Below are positions 54,645-62,618 of a stretch of 64,000 nucleotides of DNA, piece by piece. This stretch comes from Winogradskyella wichelsiae (GTDB taxonomy: Bacteria; Bacteroidota; Bacteroidia; Flavobacteriales; Flavobacteriaceae). Location of the stretch: the NCBI RefSeq assembly GCF_013403925.1, contig NZ_JABFDJ010000003.1, forward strand, positions 248,001-312,000, written 5' to 3'. Each line of letters starts with the position of its first letter. The stretch's first letter is position 1. Under the pieces are notes generated by a model. The model was not told where the DNA came from, did no database searches, and worked only from the letters and a program-made list of their open reading frames with translations. The translations under genes were made by a program, and so were the position numbers.

Positions 54645-54833
54645 TTAAATCTTTAAAGGTACATCTAAAAATATTTCTTGATAATTCTCATCTATAAGAG
54701 AAATTATTTTTAATGTTTCGTAACTACTTCTAGCCTCTATATTAGACTTAATAAGCGCTTTATATCCTGAGATGTAGATTATATCTTCAACTTGACTAAA
54801 TTTTAAAGTTTTATTAATATCAAAAATTAATGG
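54645..54833 (-). pseudogene. decayed fragment related to the secreted protein at 56947
   Basis: On the minus strand this 62-codon open stretch reads PLIFDINKTLKFSQVEDIIY... and ends LDVPLKI-stop. Twelve residues around KTLKFSQVEDIIYIS closely match RTLKFSQVEDMVYIT of the intact gene at 56947-57534. It has no ATG, and an in-frame TAA lies immediately upstream, so it cannot be expressed as it stands. It seems to be a partial, degraded paralogue. Confidence 0.7.
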
Positions 54834-54945
54834 TTAAATAATTGATAACAATAAATTAGCCTATCAATCAAGCCTTACTCAGTCCATTAAAAATAAAAAA
54901 ATTCCTAAAAAAATAATTACCATTATTTTTTCACACTAACCTATA

Positions 54946-54983
54946 AAAAAAGTGCTCTATGCTTAAAACATAGAACACTTTTT
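54946..54983 (-). terminator. terminator of the GH30 gene
   Basis: Arms AGTGCTCTATG (54951-54961) and CATAGAACACT (54969-54979) pair with one mismatch around a 7-nt loop and have A- and T-runs outside. Confidence 0.85.
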
Positions 54984-55012
54984 AATTTTATTAAATTCTT
55001 TTTAGAATTACA

Positions 55013-56698
55013 TTATTTACTTTTTAAAAGTAATGTTTGAACAGCTCTAGGTTCAATTTTAGAGCTAAAAATTTTATCATCTAATTTAATCGATAAGTCT
55101 TGTGCTTCATCATTTCTATTAAAAACAACAACGGCAATTGAACCATCTGTATTTTTTGCTGCAGTGTAAATCAAGCCTTCTTTTTGGTCACCTTTCAAAG
55201 CAATTCTACGAGCTTCTGGACGGATAAACTTACTAAAATGACTTAATAAATAATAAAGAGGGGTGTAAATAACTTCATCGGTTTCCGGATTAATTAATAC
55301 CGGTGCGCTGTTATAGTTATTATAAGGGTTTGGCTGCCCTTTGTGACTTAGAATACTACACCACTCTACATAACCTTGAGTGCCATGATTTAAATCTGTT
55401 ATAATATCATAAGCATAAGTTTCAAAAGGTACAAAAGTACCTGCATAATCGGTACTAGCTCTCCAATATTGACCAATTGGGTCATTAGCGTCAATATCAA
55501 TACTAGACTCAGAATGAATCATTCCCTTGTTTGGCCAATTCTTTTGCAATTCAGCGACTTCATCAGCATACCAATGGTTCGCTTTTAACTCTGAATTGGT
55601 GTACCAATGAAAAGCTGTTCCCCAAGCATACTTAGAAGCTTCAGGATCTTCATAGGTTGCATTCACGTAATTATTCATTGTAGATTTATTATGATCGTAA
55701 ATCAATACACGTAATCCAGATTCTAAGTCATCGAGATTAAGGTGACCATCTTTTACAAGTTGAGGACCTAGGTGATCTCTTAAAAAATCGCGCCCTTGCT
55801 CTGGCGTAAACCCATTACTATCCCATTGTGCATCTATAGCATGCAAGGGCTCATTTTGTGGTGTTAACCCCCATAAAGTAATACCTTGAGCTTTGTAAGC
55901 GCTAACATATTTAGATAGGTATTCTGCCCAAAGGCCATAGTACTTAGGCATTAAAGAACCGTTGGTCATCTCTGCTGTCTCACCAGATTTCATCCAAGAG
56001 GGCGGACTCCATGGTGATGCTATAATATTAAAATCAGCACCAGGAATTTTAGAGGCTTCTAAAATCATCGGTATAAGATCATAGCCAGGTTCAACCAATT
56101 CTACTCCACGGACTTGCTCATTTTCATCTCCAGAAAATCCTTTCATATCTTCATTAATACTGAAGGTTGAAAGATCCTCATCCCCTGCTTCAACATAGGT
56201 GTAATGGGTATTTGAATAATCACTACTGTTAATATGAGTTCTTGTAAGCGTGAACCCTGCACCATCGGTAGGACTGAAAAGTTTAGTTAAAACGTCTTTA
56301 CGAGATGCTACAGGAATTGTTGCTAAATTCCACGCTGATGATTCGGTAAAGGAAGCACCAAAACCATAATATTTTTGAAATTCTTCATCTGGAAAAAGTT
56401 CTAGAGATACTTTACTTCCCTCTGACGTTATTTTATCAGAGACAGCATTCGATAATAATTTAAGATTATCACCTGCTTGTGATGTTTGATAAATAGTTGC
56501 CTCATAAGCATTATAGGGACCTTTTTTAGGTGGGTTAGAACACCCTACTAACACACCTGCTATAATTAGAAATTGCACCCCTTTAAGGTTTTTGAGGTTT
56601 AAATTAAATGGACTCTTCTTTTTTTCGGTGGAATTGTTCCGTTTGTCATTGAATGTAAGCATTCTCATTCTGTTCTTAGATTTTATTAGGTTGTACAA
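55013..56698 (-). CDS. GH30 family glycoside hydrolase, lipoprotein
   Basis: A 561-residue glycosidase of the glucosylceramidase/endo-beta type. A long basic N-terminus precedes the hydrophobic segment and lipobox LIIAGVLVGCSN (Cys near residue 53), so the real start may be one of the later methionines at residues 11 or 13. The GH30 TIM barrel follows: YYGFGASFTESSAWNLA, FTLTRTHINSSDYS, ASPWSPPSWMKSG, acid/base Glu283 in TPQNEP and nucleophile Glu397 in IHSESS. A C-terminal beta-domain (about residues 480-561) completes the family architecture. It should be membrane-anchored and cut beta-glucans or beta-glucosides. No SusC/SusD genes accompany it, so it is not in a recognisable polysaccharide utilisation locus. 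Confidence 0.88.
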   Translation of the reverse strand: MYNLIKSKNRMRMLTFNDKRNNSTEKKKSPFNLNLKNLKGVQFLIIAGVLVGCSNPPKKGPYNAYEATIYQTSQAGDNLKLLSNAVSDKITSEGSKVSLELFPDEEFQKYYGFGASFTESSAWNLATIPVASRKDVLTKLFSPTDGAGFTLTRTHINSSDYSNTHYTYVEAGDEDLSTFSINEDMKGFSGDENEQVRGVELVEPGYDLIPMILEASKIPGADFNIIASPWSPPSWMKSGETAEMTNGSLMPKYYGLWAEYLSKYVSAYKAQGITLWGLTPQNEPLHAIDAQWDSNGFTPEQGRDFLRDHLGPQLVKDGHLNLDDLESGLRVLIYDHNKSTMNNYVNATYEDPEASKYAWGTAFHWYTNSELKANHWYADEVAELQKNWPNKGMIHSESSIDIDANDPIGQYWRASTDYAGTFVPFETYAYDIITDLNHGTQGYVEWCSILSHKGQPNPYNNYNSAPVLINPETDEVIYTPLYYLLSHFSKFIRPEARRIALKGDQKEGLIYTAAKNTDGSIAVVVFNRNDEAQDLSIKLDDKIFSSKIEPRAVQTLLLKSK

Positions 56699-56838
56699 GA
56701 ATAAAGTAAATCTATACCTTATTTATATGTCGTTTAGTTCATTTGCAATTTACGGTATTTTGAAAAAATAAAAGACGGAAAAAGGTATATTTTCGAGCAA
56801 CTGCGCATAAAATTTTCAGACAATTTTAAGTACAAAAA

Positions 56839-56861
56839 ATCCTTAGCCAAAGACTAAGGAT
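56839..56861 (-). terminator. terminator-like hairpin, copy 2 of a repeated core
   Basis: Perfect 8-bp arms, ATCCTTAG / CTAAGGAT, enclose loop CCAAAGA, followed by an A-run on the plus side. It lies downstream of the secreted protein gene at 56947. Confidence 0.7.
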
Positions 56862-56946
56862 ACCAATTATTAACTTCCACAAGAAACCATGTCATAAATT
56901 AATGCTACTCACATGTCATACGTTTAGATATACGATATTAACACCC

Positions 56947-57534
56947 CTATTGTTCGGCTTTTTTAATAACCTCATTTTCTGCTGAAATTGGGTTATACCC
57001 GCGCTCGATAATCAGATTATTAAATTCACCCCAATTTATAATATAGTGATTTTTAGGGTCTGCTTCATCAATCTTAAATCTGTCAAATTCCAAAAGGATT
57101 TCTTGAGATTCTCTGGGACTTATTGCTGCGATGGGTTTGAGTTGCATTAATTCTGATTTAGGGTAAAGCTTAACTAAAATTTTATCTGTGATATGCTCAT
57201 AGGTTTCACCGATCCCTTTTCTTCCGTCTTTATAATCGATAAGAAAAAGCGCTTTAAAACGCTGATCAGGTGATGCCTCAGGATCTGGGTTTTTAAAAAA
57301 CACTTTTCTGACATTTTGAGCGACTAATGAATCTTTCACTACGACAAGCTCAGAATTGGGTAGGGCTTCACATTGATCAAACGCTGCACAACTTGTAATG
57401 TAGACCATATCTTCGACTTGGCTAAATTTTAAAGTTCTATTTTTAATTACACTATAATAATCTTGATCAAAAATTTTTGGTTGAGCAATTGCTGATAGTG
57501 TTCCTAAATAAAAAATTAGAATTAGAATTCTCAT
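56947..57534 (-). CDS. secreted protein of unknown function
   Basis: I chose ATG 57534, which gives a clean signal peptide (MRILILIFYLGTLSAIAQ). An ATG seven codons upstream would put charged residues before it. The mature part (about 177 residues) contains FDQDYYSVIKNRTLKFSQVE, ITSCAAFDQCEAL with two cysteines, and KALFLIDYKDGRKGIGETY. There is no membrane segment. A decayed relative of its N-terminal half lies at 54645-54833, on the far side of the GH30 gene. Function unknown. Confidence 0.72.
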   Translation of the reverse strand: MRILILIFYLGTLSAIAQPKIFDQDYYSVIKNRTLKFSQVEDMVYITSCAAFDQCEALPNSELVVVKDSLVAQNVRKVFFKNPDPEASPDQRFKALFLIDYKDGRKGIGETYEHITDKILVKLYPKSELMQLKPIAAISPRESQEILLEFDRFKIDEADPKNHYIINWGEFNNLIIERGYNPISAENEVIKKAEQ

Positions 57535-57625
57535 ACTTTTTATATTACATTTCATAATGGGTTGTTCTCTAAGTAAATATTCTATGCTTTCTAAATTTAA
57601 ATACCTTTATACCAAAACTAAGTTC

Positions 57626-58276
57626 TTAAGATAAGTTTTTTAGAGCCTTAATAATCTCCTCCGGTTCTGAACGTGTTCTATAATCGACATTGACATAACT
57701 CCATTTAACAATACCATCACTTCCTAATACAAAAGTGGCCGGAATTGGTAATATACGGCCATTACCATTATTAATTTGTTCTAAGTCGAGATGACGATCT
57801 ACGCGCATATGCTCCATTAAAAATTCGGGCACCTCCCAGGCAACTCCATATTGTTTAGCAACTTGTGCATCTTGATCAGACAATACAATAAATTCCATTT
57901 GACTTATTTCACTTTTGGTCATTGTTCCATCAGGTACTTCTGGACTTATAGCAACTAAAGTAGCTCCTAAAGCTTTAATAGCGCTTAATTTAGCTTGCAT
58001 GGCTCTAAGTTGCAAGTTGCAGTAAGGGCACCAACTGCCGCGGTAAAATGTAATAACAACGGGACCGTTATTTAATAAAGTTGTTAATGCTATGCTTTTA
58101 TTTTCAGGATTAGGCAATTCAAAATTTGGCGCTTTCTCTCCAATTTTAATGGCATCATCCCCTTGTTTAAAAGATTTTGCTTTATTAATAATAGCATCCA
58201 CTCCTTCCATAAAGTCTGGTTTAGCTTTTCGTCCCTCTGCTATTTTTGCATCTGTTTGATCTTTTAATGGCTTCAT
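57626..58276 (-). CDS. peroxiredoxin-like / AhpC-TSA family protein
   Basis: A 216-residue thioredoxin-fold protein. GEKAPNFELPNPENKSIALT opens the domain. FYRGSWCPYCNLQLRAMQ carries a CPYC motif near residues 83-86, more like thioredoxin-type disulfide chemistry than the usual single peroxidatic Cys with TxxC. LVAISPEVPDG, FIVLSDQDAQVAKQYGVAWEVP and ATFVLGSDGIVKWSYVNVDYRTR are conserved in the AhpC/TSA family. There is no signal peptide, so it is cytoplasmic. A 7-bp-arm hairpin (58343-58359) lies upstream. Confidence 0.82.
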   Translation of the reverse strand: MKPLKDQTDAKIAEGRKAKPDFMEGVDAIINKAKSFKQGDDAIKIGEKAPNFELPNPENKSIALTTLLNNGPVVITFYRGSWCPYCNLQLRAMQAKLSAIKALGATLVAISPEVPDGTMTKSEISQMEFIVLSDQDAQVAKQYGVAWEVPEFLMEHMRVDRHLDLEQINNGNGRILPIPATFVLGSDGIVKWSYVNVDYRTRSEPEEIIKALKNLS

Positions 58277-58342
58277 TATTTTTTTTATAATTAAGTTTAA
58301 AGGTTTAAAAATAGATATGCCTTTAATATTTAGTTTTCGTTG

Positions 58343-58359
58343 GTTGCTAAAATAGCAAC
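58343..58359. repeat. hairpin upstream of the peroxiredoxin gene
   Basis: GTTGCTA / TAGCAAC arms surround AAA, a perfect 7-bp stem, 67 nt upstream of the peroxiredoxin ATG. It could be an operator or leader structure. Confidence 0.45.
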
Positions 58360-58509
58360 TAAATTTAAATTTCTACTAAAAGTACTCGGTTTTGGAATAC
58401 CTGAATAAAAAGTAAAACGCCTACTCTACCTTTAGCTTTTAAATTTCCGCTTTCATAAAATTGCTCTTGTTAATTACAAGAAGATAAAATATAAAAGTAA
58501 TAAATTTCT

Positions 58510-58545
58510 ATTCATCATTTTTTGAAATAACTTGGAATGATGAAT
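58510..58545. repeat. inverted repeat behind the unknown gene at 58557
   Basis: ATTCATCATT (58510-58519) and AATGATGAAT (58536-58545) are perfect 10-bp arms around a 16-nt loop, just downstream of that gene. There is no clear T-run, so it is only a possible terminator. Confidence 0.45.
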
Positions 58546-58556
58546 GAGAAGTCGTT

Positions 58557-59033
58557 TTATGGAAAATCCTTTTTTAACTTTCTTCGTTCTAAAAACGCAT
58601 CAAGACTTTCCCAAATAGCGGGTGAATATTTAAAGCTAGCACCGTATTCAAATTCTATAATTTCACCAGAGTCGAGAGTGTCATGACCTAATAAATAATA
58701 GCTTTCACCAACATGATAGCTGAAATGTTTTTTTGCTGAAGTAAAAATTATTGTATCACCTATATGGTACTTTTTAAGTAGCGTTTTATCATTTTGAAAG
58801 ACGTCTTCTGAAGAAACATCTATATAATAATCCCTAAACCTGTTTGAGTTAATAGCACTTCGCTTTAATACTGATGGCTGTTTAACTAAAAAAGGGCGAT
58901 TCAAATAATCTTTAAAGCGTGTATCTTGAGACAAATCAGTACGTGATGAGTGAGCTATAAACCAAAAGAAAAAGGCAAAACATACAATTGCCATAACAAA
59001 CACACTTATTATAATTATTACAGATTTTCTCAT
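58557..59033 (-). CDS. membrane-anchored protein of unknown function
   Basis: A 158-residue protein with one N-terminal membrane helix (about residues 5-27, VIIIISVFVMAIVCFAFFFW). A 130-residue exported, mixed alpha/beta domain follows (RFRDYYIDVSSEDVFQND, KYHIGDTIIFTSAKKH, EIIEFEYGASFKYSPAIW). No known motif is visible. It sits with other small unknown genes in the accessory stretch 56.9-61.5 kb. I do not recognise it. Confidence 0.62.
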   Translation of the reverse strand: MRKSVIIIISVFVMAIVCFAFFFWFIAHSSRTDLSQDTRFKDYLNRPFLVKQPSVLKRSAINSNRFRDYYIDVSSEDVFQNDKTLLKKYHIGDTIIFTSAKKHFSYHVGESYYLLGHDTLDSGEIIEFEYGASFKYSPAIWESLDAFLERRKLKKDFP

Positions 59034-59119
59034 AATTTTTATCCCTATTTAAATTCTAAATAAGGTTGTTGTTTTAGATTAAGAACCTTAGCTATACATA
59101 AGAAATTGAAACCTAAGTT

Positions 59120-59530
59120 TTATTTCCAAAACTGCCACCATTTTTTTCCATTTTCTGAACGTTCGTTTTCAAACGGGTTTCCAAATGGATCTTTAAGGTA
59201 GTTTTCATCATATAGCTCACCGTCATCACCAATAACAACAGCGTTTAGATGCTTGGCAATAGAAAGCATCTTTTCTATAACCCAATGCTCGGGATGCTTT
59301 ACCGTTATTTCTCCATATTCTTCAGACAAGGTAAAAGGAACCGCGCCTTTATCTGATTTCCAAAGGCCACCATTTGGTGTAGAAACAGTTAACAATTCGT
59401 CATCTCCAAGGGCGGCAGAAAACCTTTCAATTCGATTAAATTCAGAGTCCGATTCCATATAATCTAGCCACTCCTTTTTATGAATCTTATGAGTTTCTTC
59501 GTCGCGTTTAATATGTAACTCGTATCCCAT
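59120..59530 (-). CDS. soluble protein of unknown function (136 aa)
   Basis: A cytoplasmic 136-residue protein: MGYELHIKRDEETHKIHKKE opens it, with a helix WLDYMESDSEFNRIE. A DDELLTVSTPNGGLWK strand and a HPEHWVIEKMLSIAKHL helix follow, then an acidic GDDGELYDENYLKDPFGN and a Trp-rich end (KKWWQFWK). It resembles small proteins found near toxin/immunity and accessory genes, but I cannot name a family. Flanking genes are also unknown. Confidence 0.62.
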   Translation of the reverse strand: MGYELHIKRDEETHKIHKKEWLDYMESDSEFNRIERFSAALGDDELLTVSTPNGGLWKSDKGAVPFTLSEEYGEITVKHPEHWVIEKMLSIAKHLNAVVIGDDGELYDENYLKDPFGNPFENERSENGKKWWQFWK

Positions 59531-59657
59531 AGTTTAATTTTAGCTCACATCTGTTATTCCATAGCTAAGTAACTAATTTAGTTAACAAAAACGAACCACA
59601 GAAATTTTAAGGATAAAACAATTAAAAAATCAATAAGCAGCATTACTTAATGTTTTT

Positions 59658-60851
59658 TTAAAATAGTGAATATCCTAATATGACAGATAATGTATCATAA
59701 TGAGAATGATACGCTTGATAATATTTTAACAAGTTTCTACTCGTATGATATCTCAATTCTAAACTATATTTATTATTTTGTTTGTACCCTAGGCCAAATC
59801 CTAAATTAGAGGAATTTTTAATATCCAATACTGTTCCCGTTTCATAGGATATTTTTGAGTTTTTTGTGATATCTAAGATATATGAACCATTAATGAATAG
59901 TTTTGAATTTTCATTTAAAAAGAAATAATATCTTACACCAATAGGCAATTCAATTGATGTATAATCTACGTTAATATCTGAAGTTGACAAGCCTACTTTT
60001 TCTGATTTAAAATATTGATAGGTTGGCTCAACAATAAGGGCCCATTTGTCTTTATTAAAAGGCAAAAGCAGCTGCGCTTCTAATCCGACTCTAAGTCCTA
60101 GTTGATTATCGAAGTCAATGGCTCTAGAGCTCGACATTGTATTTTTCATAGAATATGAAGAACTATTTAATCCGAATCGCAAAGCTAGACTTAATACATC
60201 TCTTCTTTGATTTTCGTCATAATTTACAATTTCTGAATTATGGCACGCATTATATTTAATAAATATATGGACGAGGTCTACTTTAGTATAACTTAGTTTT
60301 TCAATAGCCTTAGTTTTTATATGCTCACAGTCGAATACATTCAATAATTCTTGCTTAAATCCATTATTTTCTCTTATTAAATTTCCAGGGAGTCTATAGC
60401 TTTTAAAAACCAACTGCTTAATATTATTAGAATTCTGTATGCTATAAAAGTAACGATACAAATTTCCATCTTCATATTGGTACAAATTAGATGCACCTTC
60501 AACTAAAACCTTTAAAAAAAGTGTTTCTTCTTTAAAATCTGGATTTCTATTTTGACTTAAATCATCTATGTCTTCACTAGAACGGTCAATATTAACAGTA
60601 CTTCTTACATATTTAGAGTAATCATAAATCCCAAATTCCTTGACATCGGCTATAGTTAATTGAAGCTGTTTTGCGTTTTCCGATAGTCTGTATTGAATAT
60701 TTGTGGGATTATTTTTCCAATCAATATTTTTAATCAAACATTCTGTTTTTTGATCATTATTAGCAATAAAATAGCCTTTTTCGAATAAAATTTGTGAAAA
60801 ACACTGAGTACTTAAAATTGCGGTTAATATAATGAGTAGTGGTCTTTTCAT
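59658..60851 (-). CDS. outer-membrane beta-barrel-like secreted protein
   Basis: A 397-residue protein with a signal peptide (LLIILTAILSTQCFSQ). The N-terminal half contains a globular region (ILFEKGYFIANNDQKTECLI, EFGIYDYSKYVRS). The C-terminal half has alternating strands ending in aromatic residues, as in outer-membrane beta-barrels (VGLEAQLLLPFNKDKWALIV, YTSIELPIGVRYYFFLN, LFINGSYILDITKNS, LGFGLGYKQNNKYSLELRYH). The terminal phenylalanine (GYSLF) fits an outer-membrane barrel. Such proteins occur widely in Bacteroidota, often beside signalling or transport genes. No substrate can be inferred. Confidence 0.72.
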   Translation of the reverse strand: MKRPLLIILTAILSTQCFSQILFEKGYFIANNDQKTECLIKNIDWKNNPTNIQYRLSENAKQLQLTIADVKEFGIYDYSKYVRSTVNIDRSSEDIDDLSQNRNPDFKEETLFLKVLVEGASNLYQYEDGNLYRYFYSIQNSNNIKQLVFKSYRLPGNLIRENNGFKQELLNVFDCEHIKTKAIEKLSYTKVDLVHIFIKYNACHNSEIVNYDENQRRDVLSLALRFGLNSSSYSMKNTMSSSRAIDFDNQLGLRVGLEAQLLLPFNKDKWALIVEPTYQYFKSEKVGLSTSDINVDYTSIELPIGVRYYFFLNENSKLFINGSYILDITKNSKISYETGTVLDIKNSSNLGFGLGYKQNNKYSLELRYHTSRNLLKYYQAYHSHYDTLSVILGYSLF

Positions 60852-61242
60852 AAGTGTATTTATTAACGTTGCTCTAAATGACCTTTAATATATTTAAGTG
60901 AGACCAATTGCACGAATAAGCCTCCAATTTAGCCAATAAAAACAGAATACAAAACCCAATAGGATTTTTATTAAACACACAAAGACCAGCGATCAGTTAT
61001 ACACAGTTTAAATTGAAAGATAAATTTAAAAAAGACATAAGAGAAAAATGAATAGATACGCAGAAGTTTTAGACTTTCGTTAGAGCTAAATCGAGATCTA
61101 TATTTAATAAAAACGATAACAATGCCATATAAAATTTATAACAGTTATTTCTTTTTTTGTCAAAACACGCTACAAGAAACCAATATAGTCACTTTATGCT
61201 GCGATACGACGCATTGTTATAGCTATTTATATCATTCCAAGT
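60852..61242. other. 391-bp intergenic region, no gene seen
   Basis: AT-rich DNA with short purine-rich tracts. I see no supported gene, strong hairpin or exact -7 box. It is part of the loosely packed stretch 56.9-62.2 kb. Confidence 0.45.
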
Positions 61243-61476
61243 TTATTGTTTTCGTAACCACACCCTAATTTCTTTTCGTAAAGAAACCTCAGGTTTTGGT
61301 AACGGAATTTTTTGTCCAAATTGTTTACTTTTATTAAATGTTGAAAACATCATTTTATGTTTTTTCCAAGCTTCAGGATACAACTCTAAAAACTTATTAA
61401 AAAAACTTTGCTCATTAATTTCCGTTTCTATTTTAGAAAGTACTTCTTTAAATTTTTGTTCTTGTTCGATAATCAT
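61243..61476 (-). CDS. small charged protein of unknown function (77 aa)
   Basis: A 77-residue helical, highly charged frame: EQKFKEVLSKIETEINEQS, then FFNKFLELYPEAWKKHKMMF and a basic end (EIRVWLRKQ). It has no signal peptide, membrane segment or known motif. The composition (Lys/Glu-rich amphipathic helices) looks coding rather than random, but no family or context supports it. Confidence 0.45.
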   Translation of the reverse strand: MIIEQEQKFKEVLSKIETEINEQSFFNKFLELYPEAWKKHKMMFSTFNKSKQFGQKIPLPKPEVSLRKEIRVWLRKQ

Positions 61477-61827
61477 TTTGTTATTGTGTTGTAGTAAATA
61501 GAACTATTTTGAGCGCTCTAATTTTATATTTTTTTTATTATGAGTAATGGTACATATATGAAACCTAGCATGTAAAAAAACACAAAATTTTCGGAAAACC
61601 CATAATTAACTATGGTTTATATACATTTACATTGCTAACAAATGTGACCTTTTATCGCTACTATTTTAATCCGTCTATAGTCCGTTTAAAATTAAATTTA
61701 AGCTGTACTTTGGTACACATAATTAGGTGTTTCTATATTTAAAGATAGTGGTAATCTATTCTCCAGTTTTTTATTTTAAGAACTAGCGAATCAAACGGCT
61801 ATACAACGTACCCCCGTCATAACGTTG

Positions 61828-61863
61828 CATAAGCAATTGAGGCATCATTTTAAAATGCTTATG
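61828..61863. repeat. nested inverted repeat
   Basis: CATAAGCA and TGCTTATG are perfect 8-bp arms around a 20-nt loop. Straddling the loop and the right arm is the 12-bp palindrome CATTTTAAAATG (61846-61857). Confidence 0.55.
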
Positions 61864-61990
61864 GATACTAAAGCAGCCGGCAATCGCTCTCTAAACCTAA
61901 CGCTCTGCAGACTGTTTTTAAGGGCTGCTGCATTAGCTCCACTAGTTTTTTATAATAAAAAGTAACACCGCCTAAAGTCCTTACTAAAAA

Positions 61991-62009
61991 AAACAGCATC
62001 ATGCTGTTT
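61991..62009. repeat. 19-bp palindrome
   Basis: AAACAGCAT / ATGCTGTTT are 9-bp perfect arms around a single C. An A-run precedes it on the left. It could act as a terminator on the minus strand. Confidence 0.5.
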
Positions 62010-62130
62010 ACGCATATGACACACATTTTTAAGCATCTAATTAAAAAATAAATAAAACCGAATTCAATCGAAATACATACCACATATATGCCCCTTACAT
62101 AGCAAATTAACTCAAATTAAAACATAAAAA

Positions 62131-62155
62131 AATCCTGAGCCAAAGACTCAGGATT
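62131..62155 (-). terminator. terminator of the ferredoxin gene, copy 3 of a repeated core
   Basis: Perfect 9-bp arms, AATCCTGAG (62131-62139) and CTCAGGATT (62147-62155), enclose loop CCAAAGA. An A-run on the plus side gives the T-run in the minus transcript. Confidence 0.85.
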
Positions 62156-62184
62156 CCTACCAACAAGCGGTATATATTTAAAGT

Positions 62185-62541
62185 TTAATGACCGTCAGGG
62201 TGCATAAAACGTTGCTTCCCTAAAAGTTCTTCTTCAGTTTCCACATGGTCTTCATCAGGCACACAGCAATCTACAGGGCAAACTGCAGCACACTGAGGTT
62301 CTTCATGGAAGCCCATACACTCCGTACATTTATCTGGAGCAATGTAGTAAACTTCATCGCTAATGGGTTCTTGTGTTTCTTCAGAATCAACTTCTTTACC
62401 ATTTGGAAGTACTAATTTTCCTTCTAAACTTGTACCATCGGCATAACGCCAATCGTCAGCTCCTTCATATATCGCTGTATTCGGACATTCTGGCTCACAA
62501 GCTCCACAATTTATACATTCGTCTGTGATTATAATTGCCAT
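62185..62541 (-). CDS. 2x[4Fe-4S] ferredoxin
   Basis: A 118-residue ferredoxin with two cluster-binding motifs: [12 protein letters not shown] (Cys9, 12, 15, 19) and [20 protein letters not shown]. An extra Cys pair (DCC) follows. The inserted stretch between the motifs (about residues 25-70) is longer than in short bacterial ferredoxins and acidic, as in the YfhL-like long forms of Bacteroidota. It should transfer electrons in the cytoplasm. A promoter with a good -33/-7 pair lies upstream, shared with the divergent acyl-CoA reductase gene. A hairpin terminator follows. Confidence 0.9.
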   Translation of the reverse strand: MAIIITDECINCGACEPECPNTAIYEGADDWRYADGTSLEGKLVLPNGKEVDSEETQEPISDEVYYIAPDKCTECMGFHEEPQCAAVCPVDCCVPDEDHVETEEELLGKQRFMHPDGH

Positions 62542-62567
62542 AGTAATTTTTTTAGTATTGTTTGCTT

Positions 62568-62575
62568 AAATTTGC
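62568..62575 (+). promoter_or_regulatory. putative -7 box of the acyl-CoA reductase gene
   Basis: TAAATTTG (TAnnTTTG) sits 43 nt upstream of the ATG at 62619. No clear -33 element is seen. It overlaps the ferredoxin promoter region on the other strand. Confidence 0.35.
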
Positions 62576-62580
62576 AATTG

Positions 62581-62612
62581 CAAAAATAAAGCCAAAACAT
62601 CGTATAACCAAA
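62581..62612 (-). promoter_or_regulatory. ferredoxin promoter
   Basis: On the minus strand a TTTG (62612-62609) is followed after 20 nt by TATTTTTG (62588-62581). This matches the Bacteroidota TTTG-N(17-20)-TAnnTTTG pattern and is the best-formed promoter in the window. It overlaps the divergent gene's leader and start. Confidence 0.6.
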
Positions 62613-62618
62613 CTCTTT

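Larger units (their letters stand above)
61477..62184. other. 708-bp intergenic region rich in hairpins, no convincing gene
   Basis: The stretch holds several inverted repeats: TGTAC/GTACA (61704-61717), CATAAGCA/TGCTTATG (61828-61863) and AAACAGCAT/ATGCTGTTT (61991-62009). A minus-strand frame of 71 codons crosses it but has no homology-like features. The locally higher GC with clustered hairpins differs from the surrounding DNA. Confidence 0.5.

Noticed and set aside
61868-62083. 71-codon minus-strand reading frame in the hairpin-rich gap
   Set aside because: It overlaps the 19-bp palindrome, has a cysteine- and valine-rich random look and no promoter or family match.
61477-62184. Integron-like recombination site
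   Set aside because: Some inverted repeats resemble attC folds in size, but the core site GTTRRRY and its partner could not be placed consistently and no integrase is present.
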